Shown here piece after piece: positions 18,642 to 27,285 of a stretch of 64,000 nt of DNA. The notes under the pieces are model-generated. The model saw nothing but the letters and a program-made list of their open reading frames with translations. It ran no database searches and was not told the origin of the DNA. The stretch spans positions 2,528,796 through 2,592,795 of the forward strand of contig NZ_JAMTCI010000001.1 in assembly GCF_024171765.1 (NCBI RefSeq). The letters run 5' to 3'. The translations under genes were made by a program, and so were the position numbers. The DNA is from Williamsia deligens (lineage in GTDB: Bacteria; Actinomycetota; Actinomycetes; Mycobacteriales; Mycobacteriaceae). Positions within the stretch are counted from its first letter, which is position 1; each line of letters opens with the position of its first letter.

Positions 18642-19229
18642 ATGTCCAGCCCCTCGTCCCATGAGTCGACCCGCCGGCGGTTGACCGATCAGCAGGCCGA
18701 GACCGTCCGTCGTCTCACCGAAGCAGCACGAGAAGTGCTGCACGAGGACGGTTTCGAGGCCATGACGGTCCGCATGGTGGCCAAGCGTGCCGGTGTGGCA
18801 CCCGCGACCGCGTACACCTACTTCAGCTCCAAGAACCACCTCGTCGCCGAGCTGTTCTGGCGGATGCTGGTGTCGTCGGTGCCGGAACCGGACCCCTCCC
18901 TCGACATCACCGAGCGCGCCGCGGTCGTCCTGCGGGACGTCGCGCTGGTCGTGTCCGGGGAGGACCAGCTGGCCGGTGCCGTCACCGTCGCGCTGCTCGG
19001 ATCCGATCCCGATGTGGCGCATCTGCGCATCCGCGTCGGCGGCTTCATCCGGGAGCGTCTGGCGACGGCGCTCGGGCTCCCCGCCGACACCGACGACGAA
19101 CGCGTCGAGCTGCTCGAGATGCTGTACTCCGGTGCGCTGGTGCGCGCCGGGATGGGATATCAGACCTACTCCGACATCGCCGACCGTCTGGCCGGCGCGG
19201 CGAAGTTGTTGCTGGAGCAGCACCGGTGA
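18642..19229 (+). CDS. TetR/AcrR-family transcriptional regulator
   Basis: A 195-residue one-domain-plus-ligand-domain repressor. The N-terminal HTH reads EAAREVLHEDGFEAMTVRMV and AKRAGVAPATAYTYFSSKNH, with the usual recognition helix and YxYF-x-SK ending. The C-terminal helices would bind a hydrophobic effector. ATG at 18642 is chosen; an in-frame GTG 9 bases upstream is possible. It overlaps the next P450 gene by 4 bases and is divergent from the ALDH operon, as Rv0767c is to Rv0768 in M. tuberculosis. It probably controls both arms and itself through the palindrome at 18596-18605. Confidence 0.88.
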   Translation: MSSPSSHESTRRRLTDQQAETVRRLTEAAREVLHEDGFEAMTVRMVAKRAGVAPATAYTYFSSKNHLVAELFWRMLVSSVPEPDPSLDITERAAVVLRDVALVVSGEDQLAGAVTVALLGSDPDVAHLRIRVGGFIRERLATALGLPADTDDERVELLEMLYSGALVRAGMGYQTYSDIADRLAGAAKLLLEQHR

Positions 19230-20473
19230 CCGCGGGAACCGACGCGTCCGGCGTCCCCGGGATGCAGGATCGGGTCCCCTTCGACCCCTATGACTATGCG
19301 TTCCACGACGATCCGTACCCCACCTACGCTCGGTTGCGGGCGCAGGCGCCTGTCTACTTCAACAGTGCGATGGACTTCTGGGCGTTCAGCAAGCACGAGG
19401 ACGTGCGCGCGGCGTTCCGGGACGCGGGACGCCTGTCGAACAGCTGGGGTGTGTCGATGGACCCCGCCGCCTACGGACCCGACGCGCACCTGTCGATGTC
19501 GTTCCTCGCCATGGACGACCCGAAACACATGCGCATCCGCAAGTTGGTGTCGAAGGGGTTCACCCCGGCCCGGGTGAACCATCTCGCCGACCGTGTCCGC
19601 GAGATCACCCACCAGCACTGGGATCGGTGCCTGGAGATGGGTGAGTTCGACTACGTCGCCGAGTTCGCCGGCCTGCTGCCGATGGACGTCGTCTCGGAGC
19701 TGATGCTGGTGCCCGTGGCCGACCGCCCGCGGTTGCGCGAACTCTCCGACGCCCTGATCCACCGGGACGAGGGTGTGTTCGACGTACCGGAGGCCGCCGT
19801 GACGGCCTACTTCGAACTCGTCACCTATTACGCCGATCTCGTGACGGACCGACGTCAGAACCTGGGCGACGACCTCGTCTCGGCGCTGATCCGCGCGGAG
19901 ATCGTCGACGACGACACAGGGCAGCCGACATCGCTCACCGAGGGCGAGATCATCGGCTTCATGATCCTGATGATCGTCGCGGGCAACGAGACGACCACCA
20001 AACTGCTCGCCAACGCGGCGTACTGGGGATTCCGCAACCCCGACGAGCTCGCCAAACCCCTCACCGACCCGGATGCGGTCCCCGCGTGGACCGAAGAGAC
20101 ACTGCGGTACGACAACTCGACCCAGATGGTGCTGCGCCGGGTCGTCGAGGACGTCGAGTACGGCGGATACACCATCCCCGCGGGGCAGCGCGTGCTGCTC
20201 CTCGTGGGCTCGGCCAACCGGGACGAGGATGTGTTCGATGCGCCCGACGAGTACCGGATCGGGCGCGACAGCTCGCAGACGCTGACCAGCTTCGGCCTCG
20301 GAACCCACTTCTGCCTGGGTGCCCATCTCGCGCGCCTCGAGGCGAACGTCGCGTTGGGCGAGATCGCCGCGTCACTGCGGTCGTTCGACCTCGACCTCGC
20401 GCGCGCCGAACGCTTCCACTCCATCAACGTCCGCGGGTTCGCGTCGTTGCCGATGTCGGTGACGGTGCGCTGA
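19226..20473 (+). CDS. cyp123: Cytochrome P450, CYP123 family
   Basis: A 415-residue soluble P450. The I-helix motif is IVAGNETTTKLLANA, the ExxR is EETLRYDNSTQMVLR, and the heme loop is FGLGTHFCLGAHLAR with ligand C363. The opening FDPYDYAFHDDPYPTYARLR, the block LAMDDPKHMRIRKLVSKGF and the end VRGFASLPMSV resemble M. tuberculosis CYP123 (Rv0766c) throughout, and the gene is followed by the same partners. GTG start, 4-base overlap with tetR. The physiological substrate of CYP123 is not known; the neighbouring sterol demethylase suggests a sterol or isoprenoid. Confidence 0.82.
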   Translation: MTAGTDASGVPGMQDRVPFDPYDYAFHDDPYPTYARLRAQAPVYFNSAMDFWAFSKHEDVRAAFRDAGRLSNSWGVSMDPAAYGPDAHLSMSFLAMDDPKHMRIRKLVSKGFTPARVNHLADRVREITHQHWDRCLEMGEFDYVAEFAGLLPMDVVSELMLVPVADRPRLRELSDALIHRDEGVFDVPEAAVTAYFELVTYYADLVTDRRQNLGDDLVSALIRAEIVDDDTGQPTSLTEGEIIGFMILMIVAGNETTTKLLANAAYWGFRNPDELAKPLTDPDAVPAWTEETLRYDNSTQMVLRRVVEDVEYGGYTIPAGQRVLLLVGSANRDEDVFDAPDEYRIGRDSSQTLTSFGLGTHFCLGAHLARLEANVALGEIAASLRSFDLDLARAERFHSINVRGFASLPMSVTVR

Positions 20474-21279
20474 TGCCCCGATTCGGTCCGCACCCCGAAC
20501 GCCGGCCGGTGCTGGTCGCCGGGGGGTCGTCGGGGATCGGCGCCGCCACCGGGGTGATGCTGGCCGCGGCAGGACACCCCGTCGCGTTGGGCGCCCGCAG
20601 GGTGGAGAAGTGCCAGGAGTTCGTCGACGAGATCGTCGATGCCGGAGGTGAGGCCGTCGCGGTCGCATTGGACGTCACCGATCCCGCCTCCATCGACGAC
20701 TGCGTCCACAAGGCCGAGGCCGCTCTCGGTGCCGTCGAGATCGTCGTCTCCGGCGCCGGGGACATGGCCCCGGGGCGCACCTTCGAGGCGTCGACCGACG
20801 AGTTCGCCTCCCAGGTGAACATCCACCTCACGGGCGCCCAGCGCCTGTTCCGTCGTGTCGTCCCCGAGATGATGGCCCGGCGCCGTGGGGATTTCGTGAT
20901 CATCTCCTCCGACGTCGCCGCCGACCCGCGCCCGCACATGGGCGCCTACGCCGCCGCCAAGGCGGGCCTGGAGGCGTTCGCGCTGACCGCCCAGATGGAG
21001 GTCGAGGGGTCCGGCGTGCGCGTCAGCCTCGTCCGCCCCGGGCAGACGCTCACCGGGATGGGCATGAATGTCGACCCCGAGGTCACCACCGCGATGCTGA
21101 CCGACTGGATGCCGTTCGGTTTCGCCCGCCACGGGAACTTCATGCGTCCCGAGCACCTCGCGACGGCGATCGCCGCCGTGGTCTCGATGCCCCGCGGTGC
21201 CCACATGCGCCTGGTCGAGGTGGAGGCCGAGGCCCCGCTCGCCCGCGTCCCCGATCCCGAGCCAGGAGAATCCCCATGA
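20473..21279 (+). CDS. Short-chain dehydrogenase/reductase (SDR)
   Basis: A 268-residue SDR. The cofactor motif VAGGSSGIGAATGVML lies at residues 15-30, VALGARRVEKC follows with an Arg pair that suggests NADP preference, and the active site is YAAAKAG after VIISSDVAADPRPHM. The C-terminal ~50 residues are longer than in minimal SDRs. The gene starts inside the P450 stop (TGATG) and overlaps CYP51 by 4 bases, matching the position of Rv0765c in M. tuberculosis. It probably handles the alcohol made by one of the flanking P450s. Confidence 0.88.
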   Translation: MPRFGPHPERRPVLVAGGSSGIGAATGVMLAAAGHPVALGARRVEKCQEFVDEIVDAGGEAVAVALDVTDPASIDDCVHKAEAALGAVEIVVSGAGDMAPGRTFEASTDEFASQVNIHLTGAQRLFRRVVPEMMARRRGDFVIISSDVAADPRPHMGAYAAAKAGLEAFALTAQMEVEGSGVRVSLVRPGQTLTGMGMNVDPEVTTAMLTDWMPFGFARHGNFMRPEHLATAIAAVVSMPRGAHMRLVEVEAEAPLARVPDPEPGESP

Positions 21280-22622
21280 CACTCACGAAACCCGCCCGCG
21301 TCTCCGGGGGAGAGGGCGAACACGGCCACCTCGAGGAACTCGCGTCCGACCCGATCGGTCTGTTCTGGCGCGTCCGTGAGGAGTGCGGTGACGTCGGACT
21401 GTTCCAGCTCGCCGATCGCGAGGTCGTGCTCGTCAGTGGCGCCGCGGCCAACGAGGAGTTCTTCCGCGCCCCCGAGGAGGATCTCGACCAGGCCGCCGCC
21501 TACCCCTTCATGACCCCGGTCTTCGGCGAGGGCGTCGTCTTCGACACCAGTCCGGAGGAGCGATCCGCGGCGATCCACAACGCCGCCCTCAAGGCCGACC
21601 ACATGAAGCGCCACGCCGTCACGATCCCGAACGAGGTCGAGCGGATCATCGCCGGCTGGGGTGACGAGGGGGAGATCGACCTCCTCGAGTTCTTCGCCGA
21701 ACTCACGCTGTACACCTCGTCGTCCTGTCTGATCGGTGCGAAGTTCCGTGAGCGGCTGGACAACCGGATCGCGCACCTGTTCCACGACCTGGAGAAGGGC
21801 ACCGACCCGATCGCCTACGTCGACTACCACGCCGACATCGAGAGCTTCCGCAAGCGCGACGAGTCCCGCGCGGAACTGGTCGAGTTCATCGAGGGGGTCA
21901 TGCAGGAGCGGATCGCGAACCCGCCCGTCGACAAGGCCGATCGGGACCTGATGGACGTCCTGGTGTCGGTCGGATTCGACGCCCACACCATCACCGGGAT
22001 GTTCATCTCGATGATGTTCGCCGGGCACCACACCACGTCGGGCACAGCGGCTTGGACCCTCATCGAACTGCTGCGTCACCGCGAGTACATGCAGCAGGTC
22101 ATCGACGAACTCGACGAGATCTACGGCGACACCCCCGCGGGGGAGCGCCCCGAGTACACCTTCGCCCACACCCGGCAGATGCCGAAGCTCGAGGCGGCAC
22201 TGAAGGAGTCACTGCGGCTGCATCCACCGCTCATCGTGCTGATGCGCGTCGTCCAGAACGACATCCACATCGAGGACGTCGAGATCTCCGCCGGCCAGAC
22301 CGTCGCCGTGTCGCCCGCGGTGAGCAACCGGCTGCCCGAGGACTTCCCGGACCCCGACGCGTTCGATCCCGATCGCTACCAGAAGCCGCGGCAGGAGGAC
22401 CTGGCCAACCGGTGGACCTGGATCCCGTTCGGTGCCGGTCGGCATCGCTGTGTGGGGGCACAGTTCGCGATGATGCAGCTCAAGGCGATCTTCTCGGTCC
22501 TGCTGCAGAACTACGACTTCGAGATGCTCCAGCCGTCGGAGTCCTACCGCAACGACCACTCGAAGATGGTGGTCCAGCTGCAGCAGCCGTGTCGCGTCAG
22601 CTACCGCCGACGGGCGCGGTGA
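21276..22622 (+). CDS. cyp51: Sterol 14-alpha-demethylase CYP51
   Basis: A 448-residue P450 of the CYP51 family, which removes the 14-alpha methyl group of sterols in three oxidations. The CYP51 signatures are clear: the B'-region AYPFMTPVFGEGVVFD, the I-helix MMFAGHHTTSGTAAWTLIEL with the family-specific His before Thr, ExxR in ALKESLRLHPPLIVLMR, and the heme loop PFGAGRHRCVGAQFA with ligand C392. Similarity to M. tuberculosis CYP51 runs end to end, from RVSGGEGEHGHLEEL to SYRNDHSKMVVQLQQP. The 4-base overlaps with the SDR and ferredoxin genes match the M. tuberculosis operon. A sterol biosynthesis pathway is not seen here, so the natural substrate may be exogenous. Confidence 0.95.
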   Translation: MTLTKPARVSGGEGEHGHLEELASDPIGLFWRVREECGDVGLFQLADREVVLVSGAAANEEFFRAPEEDLDQAAAYPFMTPVFGEGVVFDTSPEERSAAIHNAALKADHMKRHAVTIPNEVERIIAGWGDEGEIDLLEFFAELTLYTSSSCLIGAKFRERLDNRIAHLFHDLEKGTDPIAYVDYHADIESFRKRDESRAELVEFIEGVMQERIANPPVDKADRDLMDVLVSVGFDAHTITGMFISMMFAGHHTTSGTAAWTLIELLRHREYMQQVIDELDEIYGDTPAGERPEYTFAHTRQMPKLEAALKESLRLHPPLIVLMRVVQNDIHIEDVEISAGQTVAVSPAVSNRLPEDFPDPDAFDPDRYQKPRQEDLANRWTWIPFGAGRHRCVGAQFAMMQLKAIFSVLLQNYDFEMLQPSESYRNDHSKMVVQLQQPCRVSYRRRAR

Positions 22623-22819
22623 CGGTGGCGCGCATCGAGGTCGACCTCGACCTGTGCCAGGGACACGGCGTCTGCGAGATGGAGGCGTCGGAGTTCTTCC
22701 GCGCGCACAGGGACCACGTCGAACTGCTCCGCACCGACGTCGACGACGCGACCCGCGACGACGTCGACCGCGCTGTCTCGTACTGCCCCACCCAGGCCCT
22801 GCGCCTGATCGAGGACTGA
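22619..22819 (+). CDS. 3Fe-4S ferredoxin, P450 partner
   Basis: A 66-residue ferredoxin. Cluster Cys are C13 and C19 in DLCQGHGVCEM and C56 in SYCPTQAL; the residue at the second position of the usual Cys motif is not Cys (His16), as in single [3Fe-4S] ferredoxins that serve bacterial P450s. The GTG at 22619 overlaps the CYP51 stop by 4 bases. The order CYP51-ferredoxin equals Rv0764c-Rv0763c, whose ferredoxin supports CYP51 in vitro. It could also supply CYP123 and the CYP125-like enzyme, because no other ferredoxin gene is visible in the window. Confidence 0.9.
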   Translation: MTVARIEVDLDLCQGHGVCEMEASEFFRAHRDHVELLRTDVDDATRDDVDRAVSYCPTQALRLIED

Positions 22820-22860
22820 CACGGTCGAGAACCGACCCCACCCCGAAAGGCACACCTCTG

Positions 22861-23412
22861 ATGGCATTCGATCGCGCTGAACTCGACGAGATGGTCGAGC
22901 GCTGGCTCCAGGCGAACCGCGACGGCGAGAAGGCCGGTGACTGGCGCAATCTGGCCGAGTTCTACACACCGGACGCGACATACGGATGGAACTACGGACC
23001 CGAGTGGGACTTCATGGCCGTCGGACGCGACGAGATCCGCGACTACGCCATCGGTTTCGAGATGGACGGTCTCGACGGCTGGACGTACCCGTACCAGTCG
23101 TGGGTGATCGACGAGAGGACCGGGGACATGATCGGCCTGTGGAAGCAGGTCTACGAGGCGACCCGTCCCGACGGCAGTCACTACGCACTCGAGGGCATCC
23201 AGGGCAGCTGGTTCAAGTACGCCGGGGACTTCCAGTTCGGTTGGCAGCGCGACTTCTTCGACTACGGCAACGTCGTCGCCCTCTTCATGGAGATGATCAC
23301 CGACGGTGTGTTGAGCGAGGGGATGAGCGCACGCATGACCCGCGTCGCCGAGGCGACGGGCCCGCTCCCGGGCTGGTATCCGCTGGGCCAGACCCCTGTC
23401 CCGTTCTGGTGA
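22861..23412 (+). CDS. NTF2/SnoaL-like fold protein (Rv0762c-like)
   Basis: A 183-residue protein with the length and composition of NTF2-like cone folds: the opening helix MVERWLQANRDGEKAGDWRNL, then FYTPDATYGWNYGPEWDF, VGRDEIRDYAIGFEM and many aromatic residues in the predicted pocket. Family members include ketosteroid isomerase- and SnoaL-like small enzymes and binding proteins. It starts at an ATG after an AAAGG stretch, 41 bases after the ferredoxin stop. An unannotated protein of nearly the same size (Rv0762c) sits here in M. tuberculosis, so it is probably part of the CYP51 pathway. The reaction is unknown. Confidence 0.75.
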   Translation: MAFDRAELDEMVERWLQANRDGEKAGDWRNLAEFYTPDATYGWNYGPEWDFMAVGRDEIRDYAIGFEMDGLDGWTYPYQSWVIDERTGDMIGLWKQVYEATRPDGSHYALEGIQGSWFKYAGDFQFGWQRDFFDYGNVVALFMEMITDGVLSEGMSARMTRVAEATGPLPGWYPLGQTPVPFW

Positions 23413-23416
23413 GGGC

Positions 23417-24673
23417 ATGACCTACCGCGATCTCACCCAGGACCAGCTCGCCGTCCTCCTCCCCGAACTCCTGCTGTCCGGCCAGTTGATCGACCGCAGC
23501 GGGATGGCGCACGTCATCGGTGCGTTCGGACGCGAGGAGATGGCGCAGGTGGCCATCGAGGAGTGGATGGCCGCGAGCCCGGTCTACACCGCCCGCATGC
23601 GTGCGGCGATGGGCGTCGCCGGGGACACCGTGCCCGACATGTTCAAGTGTCTGCAGCTCGACATCGGTGCGCCGCCGCAGTTCATGGACTTCCGGTACGA
23701 GGTCATCGACGACCACACGGGCCGCTTCGTCCTCGACCACTGCGGCGCACTGCTCGACGTCGAACCGCTCGGCGACGAGTACGTGACGTCGATGTGCCAC
23801 ACCATCGAGGACCCCACGTTCGACGCCACCGCGGTGGCCACCAACCGCAAGGCGCGTATCCGTCCGGTACACCGTCCCCCGCGCCGGCCGGCGGACCGGA
23901 CACCGCACTGCGAGTGGACGGTCACCATCGACGACAGCCGCGAGGACCTCGAACTGCCGGCGTACACCGCCGCGATGTTCGACACCGCCGCCGCGTCGAT
24001 CGCCCTGTCGCAGATCGACCACACCGAGCCCGGGTGGACCGACTACTCCGGCGACCTCCTCGACGACCTGCAGTTCCGGGACTGGGCGGTCAGCACCCTG
24101 GTCCGGACCGCGGAAGAGGTGGCGCTGCAACACCAACTGCTCGCACTGGGATACATCTGGGCGGTCCGCCGACGCACAGACGAGGCCGGCGTCGACAAGC
24201 TCGTCCGCAAGCAGCTGACCGGGATCTGTGGACTCGCCGCGGATCGCATCCGTGCCGCGCTAGACCTGTCGCGCGACGCCGCCGGACTCGCGCGGGTGTT
24301 CGCGCTGCACCCGGTGCTCGGACCCCATCAGTACGTCGGGCTCGAGGTGTCCGGTTCTCTCGACGACCGGTCGGTGTCGGTGCGGATCCCGCAGCGGGGT
24401 CCCGCTGTCGACGACGGCGGATGGATCACCTTCATCGATCCCGACCACCTCGGCCCGCTGCAGGCGATCGCGACGGCCGTCGACCCGCACTGGGTGGTCG
24501 AGGGCGCCCGGGTGGCCGACGGCGCGTTGCTCGTCGACTTCGGCTGGGGTGACGAGGAACTCGCCGAGTCCGGAGAGGTCGCCGTCGCGCGGTTCAGTGG
24601 CGGTGCGACGTTCCAGTTCAGCGACCGGGGGCGCCCGACGTCACTGATCCCGATCACCCCCGTCAGCTCCTAG
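23417..24673 (+). CDS. Uncharacterised 418-residue protein of the CYP51 operon
   Basis: I do not recognise an established family. It begins 4 bases after the NTF2-like stop, so it belongs to the operon. An N-terminal region (residues ~1-150) holds conserved-looking Cys/His/Asp positions: MFKCLQLDIGAPPQFMDF, LDHCGALLDVEPLGDEYV and MCHTIEDPTFD. These recall the cysteine/histidine pattern of L-2-amino-thiazoline-4-carboxylate hydrolase-like proteins, but this is a weak impression. The remaining part is mixed alpha/beta with no transmembrane segment or signal peptide. The ending is acidic and soluble. The neighbouring FadD19-like ligase begins 9 bases after its stop. A role in processing a P450 product is inferred from position alone. 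Confidence 0.7.
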   Translation: MTYRDLTQDQLAVLLPELLLSGQLIDRSGMAHVIGAFGREEMAQVAIEEWMAASPVYTARMRAAMGVAGDTVPDMFKCLQLDIGAPPQFMDFRYEVIDDHTGRFVLDHCGALLDVEPLGDEYVTSMCHTIEDPTFDATAVATNRKARIRPVHRPPRRPADRTPHCEWTVTIDDSREDLELPAYTAAMFDTAAASIALSQIDHTEPGWTDYSGDLLDDLQFRDWAVSTLVRTAEEVALQHQLLALGYIWAVRRRTDEAGVDKLVRKQLTGICGLAADRIRAALDLSRDAAGLARVFALHPVLGPHQYVGLEVSGSLDDRSVSVRIPQRGPAVDDGGWITFIDPDHLGPLQAIATAVDPHWVVEGARVADGALLVDFGWGDEELAESGEVAVARFSGGATFQFSDRGRPTSLIPITPVSS

Positions 24674-24682
24674 GAGGAGACC

Positions 24683-26311
24683 GTGGCGCAGAACCTGGCC
24701 GACCTGTTCGAGCATGCCGTCGACGCTGTGCCCGACCGCGTCGCGGTCGTCGACGCCGGGACGCCGTACACGTTCTCCGCGGTGGAGGCGCGCGCGAACC
24801 GGCTCGCCCACCTCCTCGCCGAGCGTGGCGTCACAGCGGGTGACCATGTCGGCGTCCACATGCACAACGACATCGACGCCCTGTGCGCGTTCCTCGCGTC
24901 GTACAAGCTGCGTGCCGCGGCGGTCAACGTCAACCATCGCTACCGCGCCGACGAGGCGCGGCACGTCTACAGCGACGCGACGGTCAGGGCGGTGCTCACG
25001 CAACCCGGCCATGCCGACGTCGCTGAGGCGGCCGCCGAGGGGCTCGACACCGAGGTCATCGTCACCGGCGCCGATCTCGACACGGCACTCGAGAACTTCT
25101 CCGCCGACCGCGATTTCGGTCCCCGCGCGGACGACGACCGCTTCCTCATGTACACCGGCGGGACGACGGGCGCCCCCAAGGGTGTGATCTGGCACCACTG
25201 CGACATCTGGCGGGTGCTGGGCGGCGGGATCGACTTCTACTCCGGTGAGCTCCTCGCCGACGAACGGCAGCAGTCGCGGTCGGCGGCGGAGTCCGCGGCG
25301 GCCGGTGCGACGCAGGGGATGCGGTTCCTGATGCTGCCCCCGCTGATCCACGTCTCCGGTCTCATGCCCTCGCTGGGTGCCCTGTTCTCCGGCAACACCG
25401 TGATGTACGAACCACGCTTCGACGCGTCGTCGGTGTGGGACGTGGTGATGCGGCAGGAGGCGAACATCCTGGTGATCACGGGTGATGCCATGGCACTGCC
25501 CCTGATCGAGGAGGCCAGGACCCGGGCCGCAGCCGGTACGCCGGTGGTGGCGCCCTCGCTGCTCGCCATCAGTTCCGGTGCCGCACTGTTCTCGCCGGCG
25601 CTGAAGCGACAGATGCTCGAGGTCATGCCGACGGCGGCCATCAGCGACTCCATCGGATCGTCGGAGACCGGTTTCGGTGGGATCACCGTCTACTCGGCCG
25701 CGGACACCTCCTTCGCCGACAGCGCCTACAGCGGGGGCCCGCGCGTGCCGGCGGGACGTGGGGCCACAGTGATCGACGACGACGGTGCCCCGGTGTCGGC
25801 GCCGGGCGAGGGCTGGTTCGCCAAGACGGGGTATCTCCCGGTCGGATATCTGAACGACCCGGCGAAGACCGCCACCATCTTCCGTGAGCACGACGGTGTG
25901 CGCATGGTGGTCAGCGGTGACCGTGCCCGGATCGACACCGACGGCACGATCACGCTGCTGGGCCGCGGTTCACAGGTGGTGAACACCGGTGGCGAGAAGG
26001 TCTTCGTCGAGGAGGTCGAGGGACACGTCAAATCCCACCCGTCGGTCGTCGACGCCACCGTCGTGGGGATCCCCGACGACCGGTTCGGGCATCGGGTCGC
26101 AGCGGTCGTGAGCGTGTCCGGGTCGGCGCTCGACGTCGACGATCTGGACGCTCACCTGCGGAACAGGTTGGCCGGCTACAAGATCCCCCGCGCGTATTGG
26201 GTCGTCGACACCGTCCTGCGGACGCCGAGCGGCAAACCCGACTACCGCTGGGCGAACGACGTCACCGCGACCACCGATCCGACGCACGACCGACTCCACC
26301 CCGCGACGTGA
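24683..26311 (+). CDS. Acyl-CoA synthetase, FadD19-like
   Basis: A 542-residue AMP-forming CoA ligase. The phosphate loop is MYTGGTTGAPKGVIWHH, in the TGGTTGxPKGV form typical of the FadD19/FadD17 steroid-side-chain ligases, followed by LPPLIHVSGLMPSLGALFSGN, ITGDAMALPLIEEA, SDSIGSSETGFGG, LLGRGSQVVNTGGEKVFVEEVE and the catalytic Lys in RTPSGKPDYRW. The SDSIGSSETGFGG and GKPDYRW blocks match FadD19, which activates C24 branched sterol side-chain acids. GAGGAG directly precedes the GTG start. Together with the P450s this suggests that the operon activates an oxidised branched or steroid acid. Confidence 0.85.
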   Translation: MAQNLADLFEHAVDAVPDRVAVVDAGTPYTFSAVEARANRLAHLLAERGVTAGDHVGVHMHNDIDALCAFLASYKLRAAAVNVNHRYRADEARHVYSDATVRAVLTQPGHADVAEAAAEGLDTEVIVTGADLDTALENFSADRDFGPRADDDRFLMYTGGTTGAPKGVIWHHCDIWRVLGGGIDFYSGELLADERQQSRSAAESAAAGATQGMRFLMLPPLIHVSGLMPSLGALFSGNTVMYEPRFDASSVWDVVMRQEANILVITGDAMALPLIEEARTRAAAGTPVVAPSLLAISSGAALFSPALKRQMLEVMPTAAISDSIGSSETGFGGITVYSAADTSFADSAYSGGPRVPAGRGATVIDDDGAPVSAPGEGWFAKTGYLPVGYLNDPAKTATIFREHDGVRMVVSGDRARIDTDGTITLLGRGSQVVNTGGEKVFVEEVEGHVKSHPSVVDATVVGIPDDRFGHRVAAVVSVSGSALDVDDLDAHLRNRLAGYKIPRAYWVVDTVLRTPSGKPDYRWANDVTATTDPTHDRLHPAT

Positions 26312-27189
26312 GCGGGGACCCGCAGCCCCTTGCGGGACAGGTGTACGCGGTCGCCGGGTCGAGCCGGGGGATCGGGGCGGCCCTGGTCGGTCGCCTGGCG
26401 ACCTTCGGCGCGGCGGTCGTCGTCAACGGCCGCGACGGGTTCGTCGTCGACGATGTCGTCGAGGCGATCGCCTCCTCGGGTGGCCGTGCTCTCGGTGTCA
26501 CGGGGTCTGTCGCCGACCCCGCGGTCGCCCACGCCGTCGTCCGCGCGGCGGTCGAGTCGTTCGGTCGTCTCGACGGCGTCGCGAACTGTGCCGGGATCGC
26601 CGAACCGCCGGGATCGTCGATCCTCACCATCGATTCCGAGGAGTTCGCGGAGGTGGTCGCGAGTCACCTGACGAGTGCGTTCGAACTCACCCGGGCGGCC
26701 GCGCCGGTACTCGCCGATGCGGGCGGGGGATCCATCGTCCTCAGCGGATCGGCGGCCGCGACAGGCATCTTCGGCGGATCCGCCTACCCGGCCGCCAAGG
26801 CCGGGGTGACGGGGTTGGCGATGGCGGCCGCGGCCGACCTCCGGGACGCAGCTGTCCGGGTGAACGTCGTCCTGCCCGGTGCGCGGACGCGCCTGTCGAC
26901 CGGGGACGACTACCACCGACACATCGACGACCTGCGGGAGCGCGGAATCCTCGACGACGGGATACACGCCGTCGCGGCGAATCCCGCTCCGGCGGAGTAC
27001 GTCACCGGCGTGTACGCCCACCTGCTGTCACCGCGATCGGCGCCGCTCACCGGGGAGGTCATCAGCGCGGCGGGCAACTTCGTCGGTCGACACGCGCCCT
27101 CGGAACTGCAGCTGCTGGCCTACGCCGACCACCACGGCCTCCCGCCCATGACGCTCGACGAGGTCGCGGCGGCCATGGCACCACGCTGA
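26308..27189 (+). CDS. Short-chain dehydrogenase/reductase (SDR)
   Basis: A 293-residue SDR starting at a GTG that overlaps the CoA-ligase stop by 4 bases. The cofactor loop is VAGSSRGIGAALVGRL, VVVNGRDGF follows, NCAGIAEPPG takes the NNAG role, and the catalytic pair is YPAAKAG after IVLSGSAAATGIFGGSA. The C-terminal extension (about 60 residues beyond the core, with GEVISAAGNFVGRHAPSEL) is longer than usual and resembles MaoC-linked or FabG4-like SDRs acting on CoA thioesters. It most likely oxidises a 3-hydroxyacyl-CoA produced from the ligase substrate. Confidence 0.85.
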   Translation: MSGDPQPLAGQVYAVAGSSRGIGAALVGRLATFGAAVVVNGRDGFVVDDVVEAIASSGGRALGVTGSVADPAVAHAVVRAAVESFGRLDGVANCAGIAEPPGSSILTIDSEEFAEVVASHLTSAFELTRAAAPVLADAGGGSIVLSGSAAATGIFGGSAYPAAKAGVTGLAMAAAADLRDAAVRVNVVLPGARTRLSTGDDYHRHIDDLRERGILDDGIHAVAANPAPAEYVTGVYAHLLSPRSAPLTGEVISAAGNFVGRHAPSELQLLAYADHHGLPPMTLDEVAAAMAPR

Positions 27190-27285
27190 CCCGTCAGGAG
27201 CGCGGTGATGCCGGGGTGTGGTGTCCGACTCACTCGCACCTCCTCACGTCCGGACGTCGTCGTTGCTGCTGGTAAGCATCCTGAC

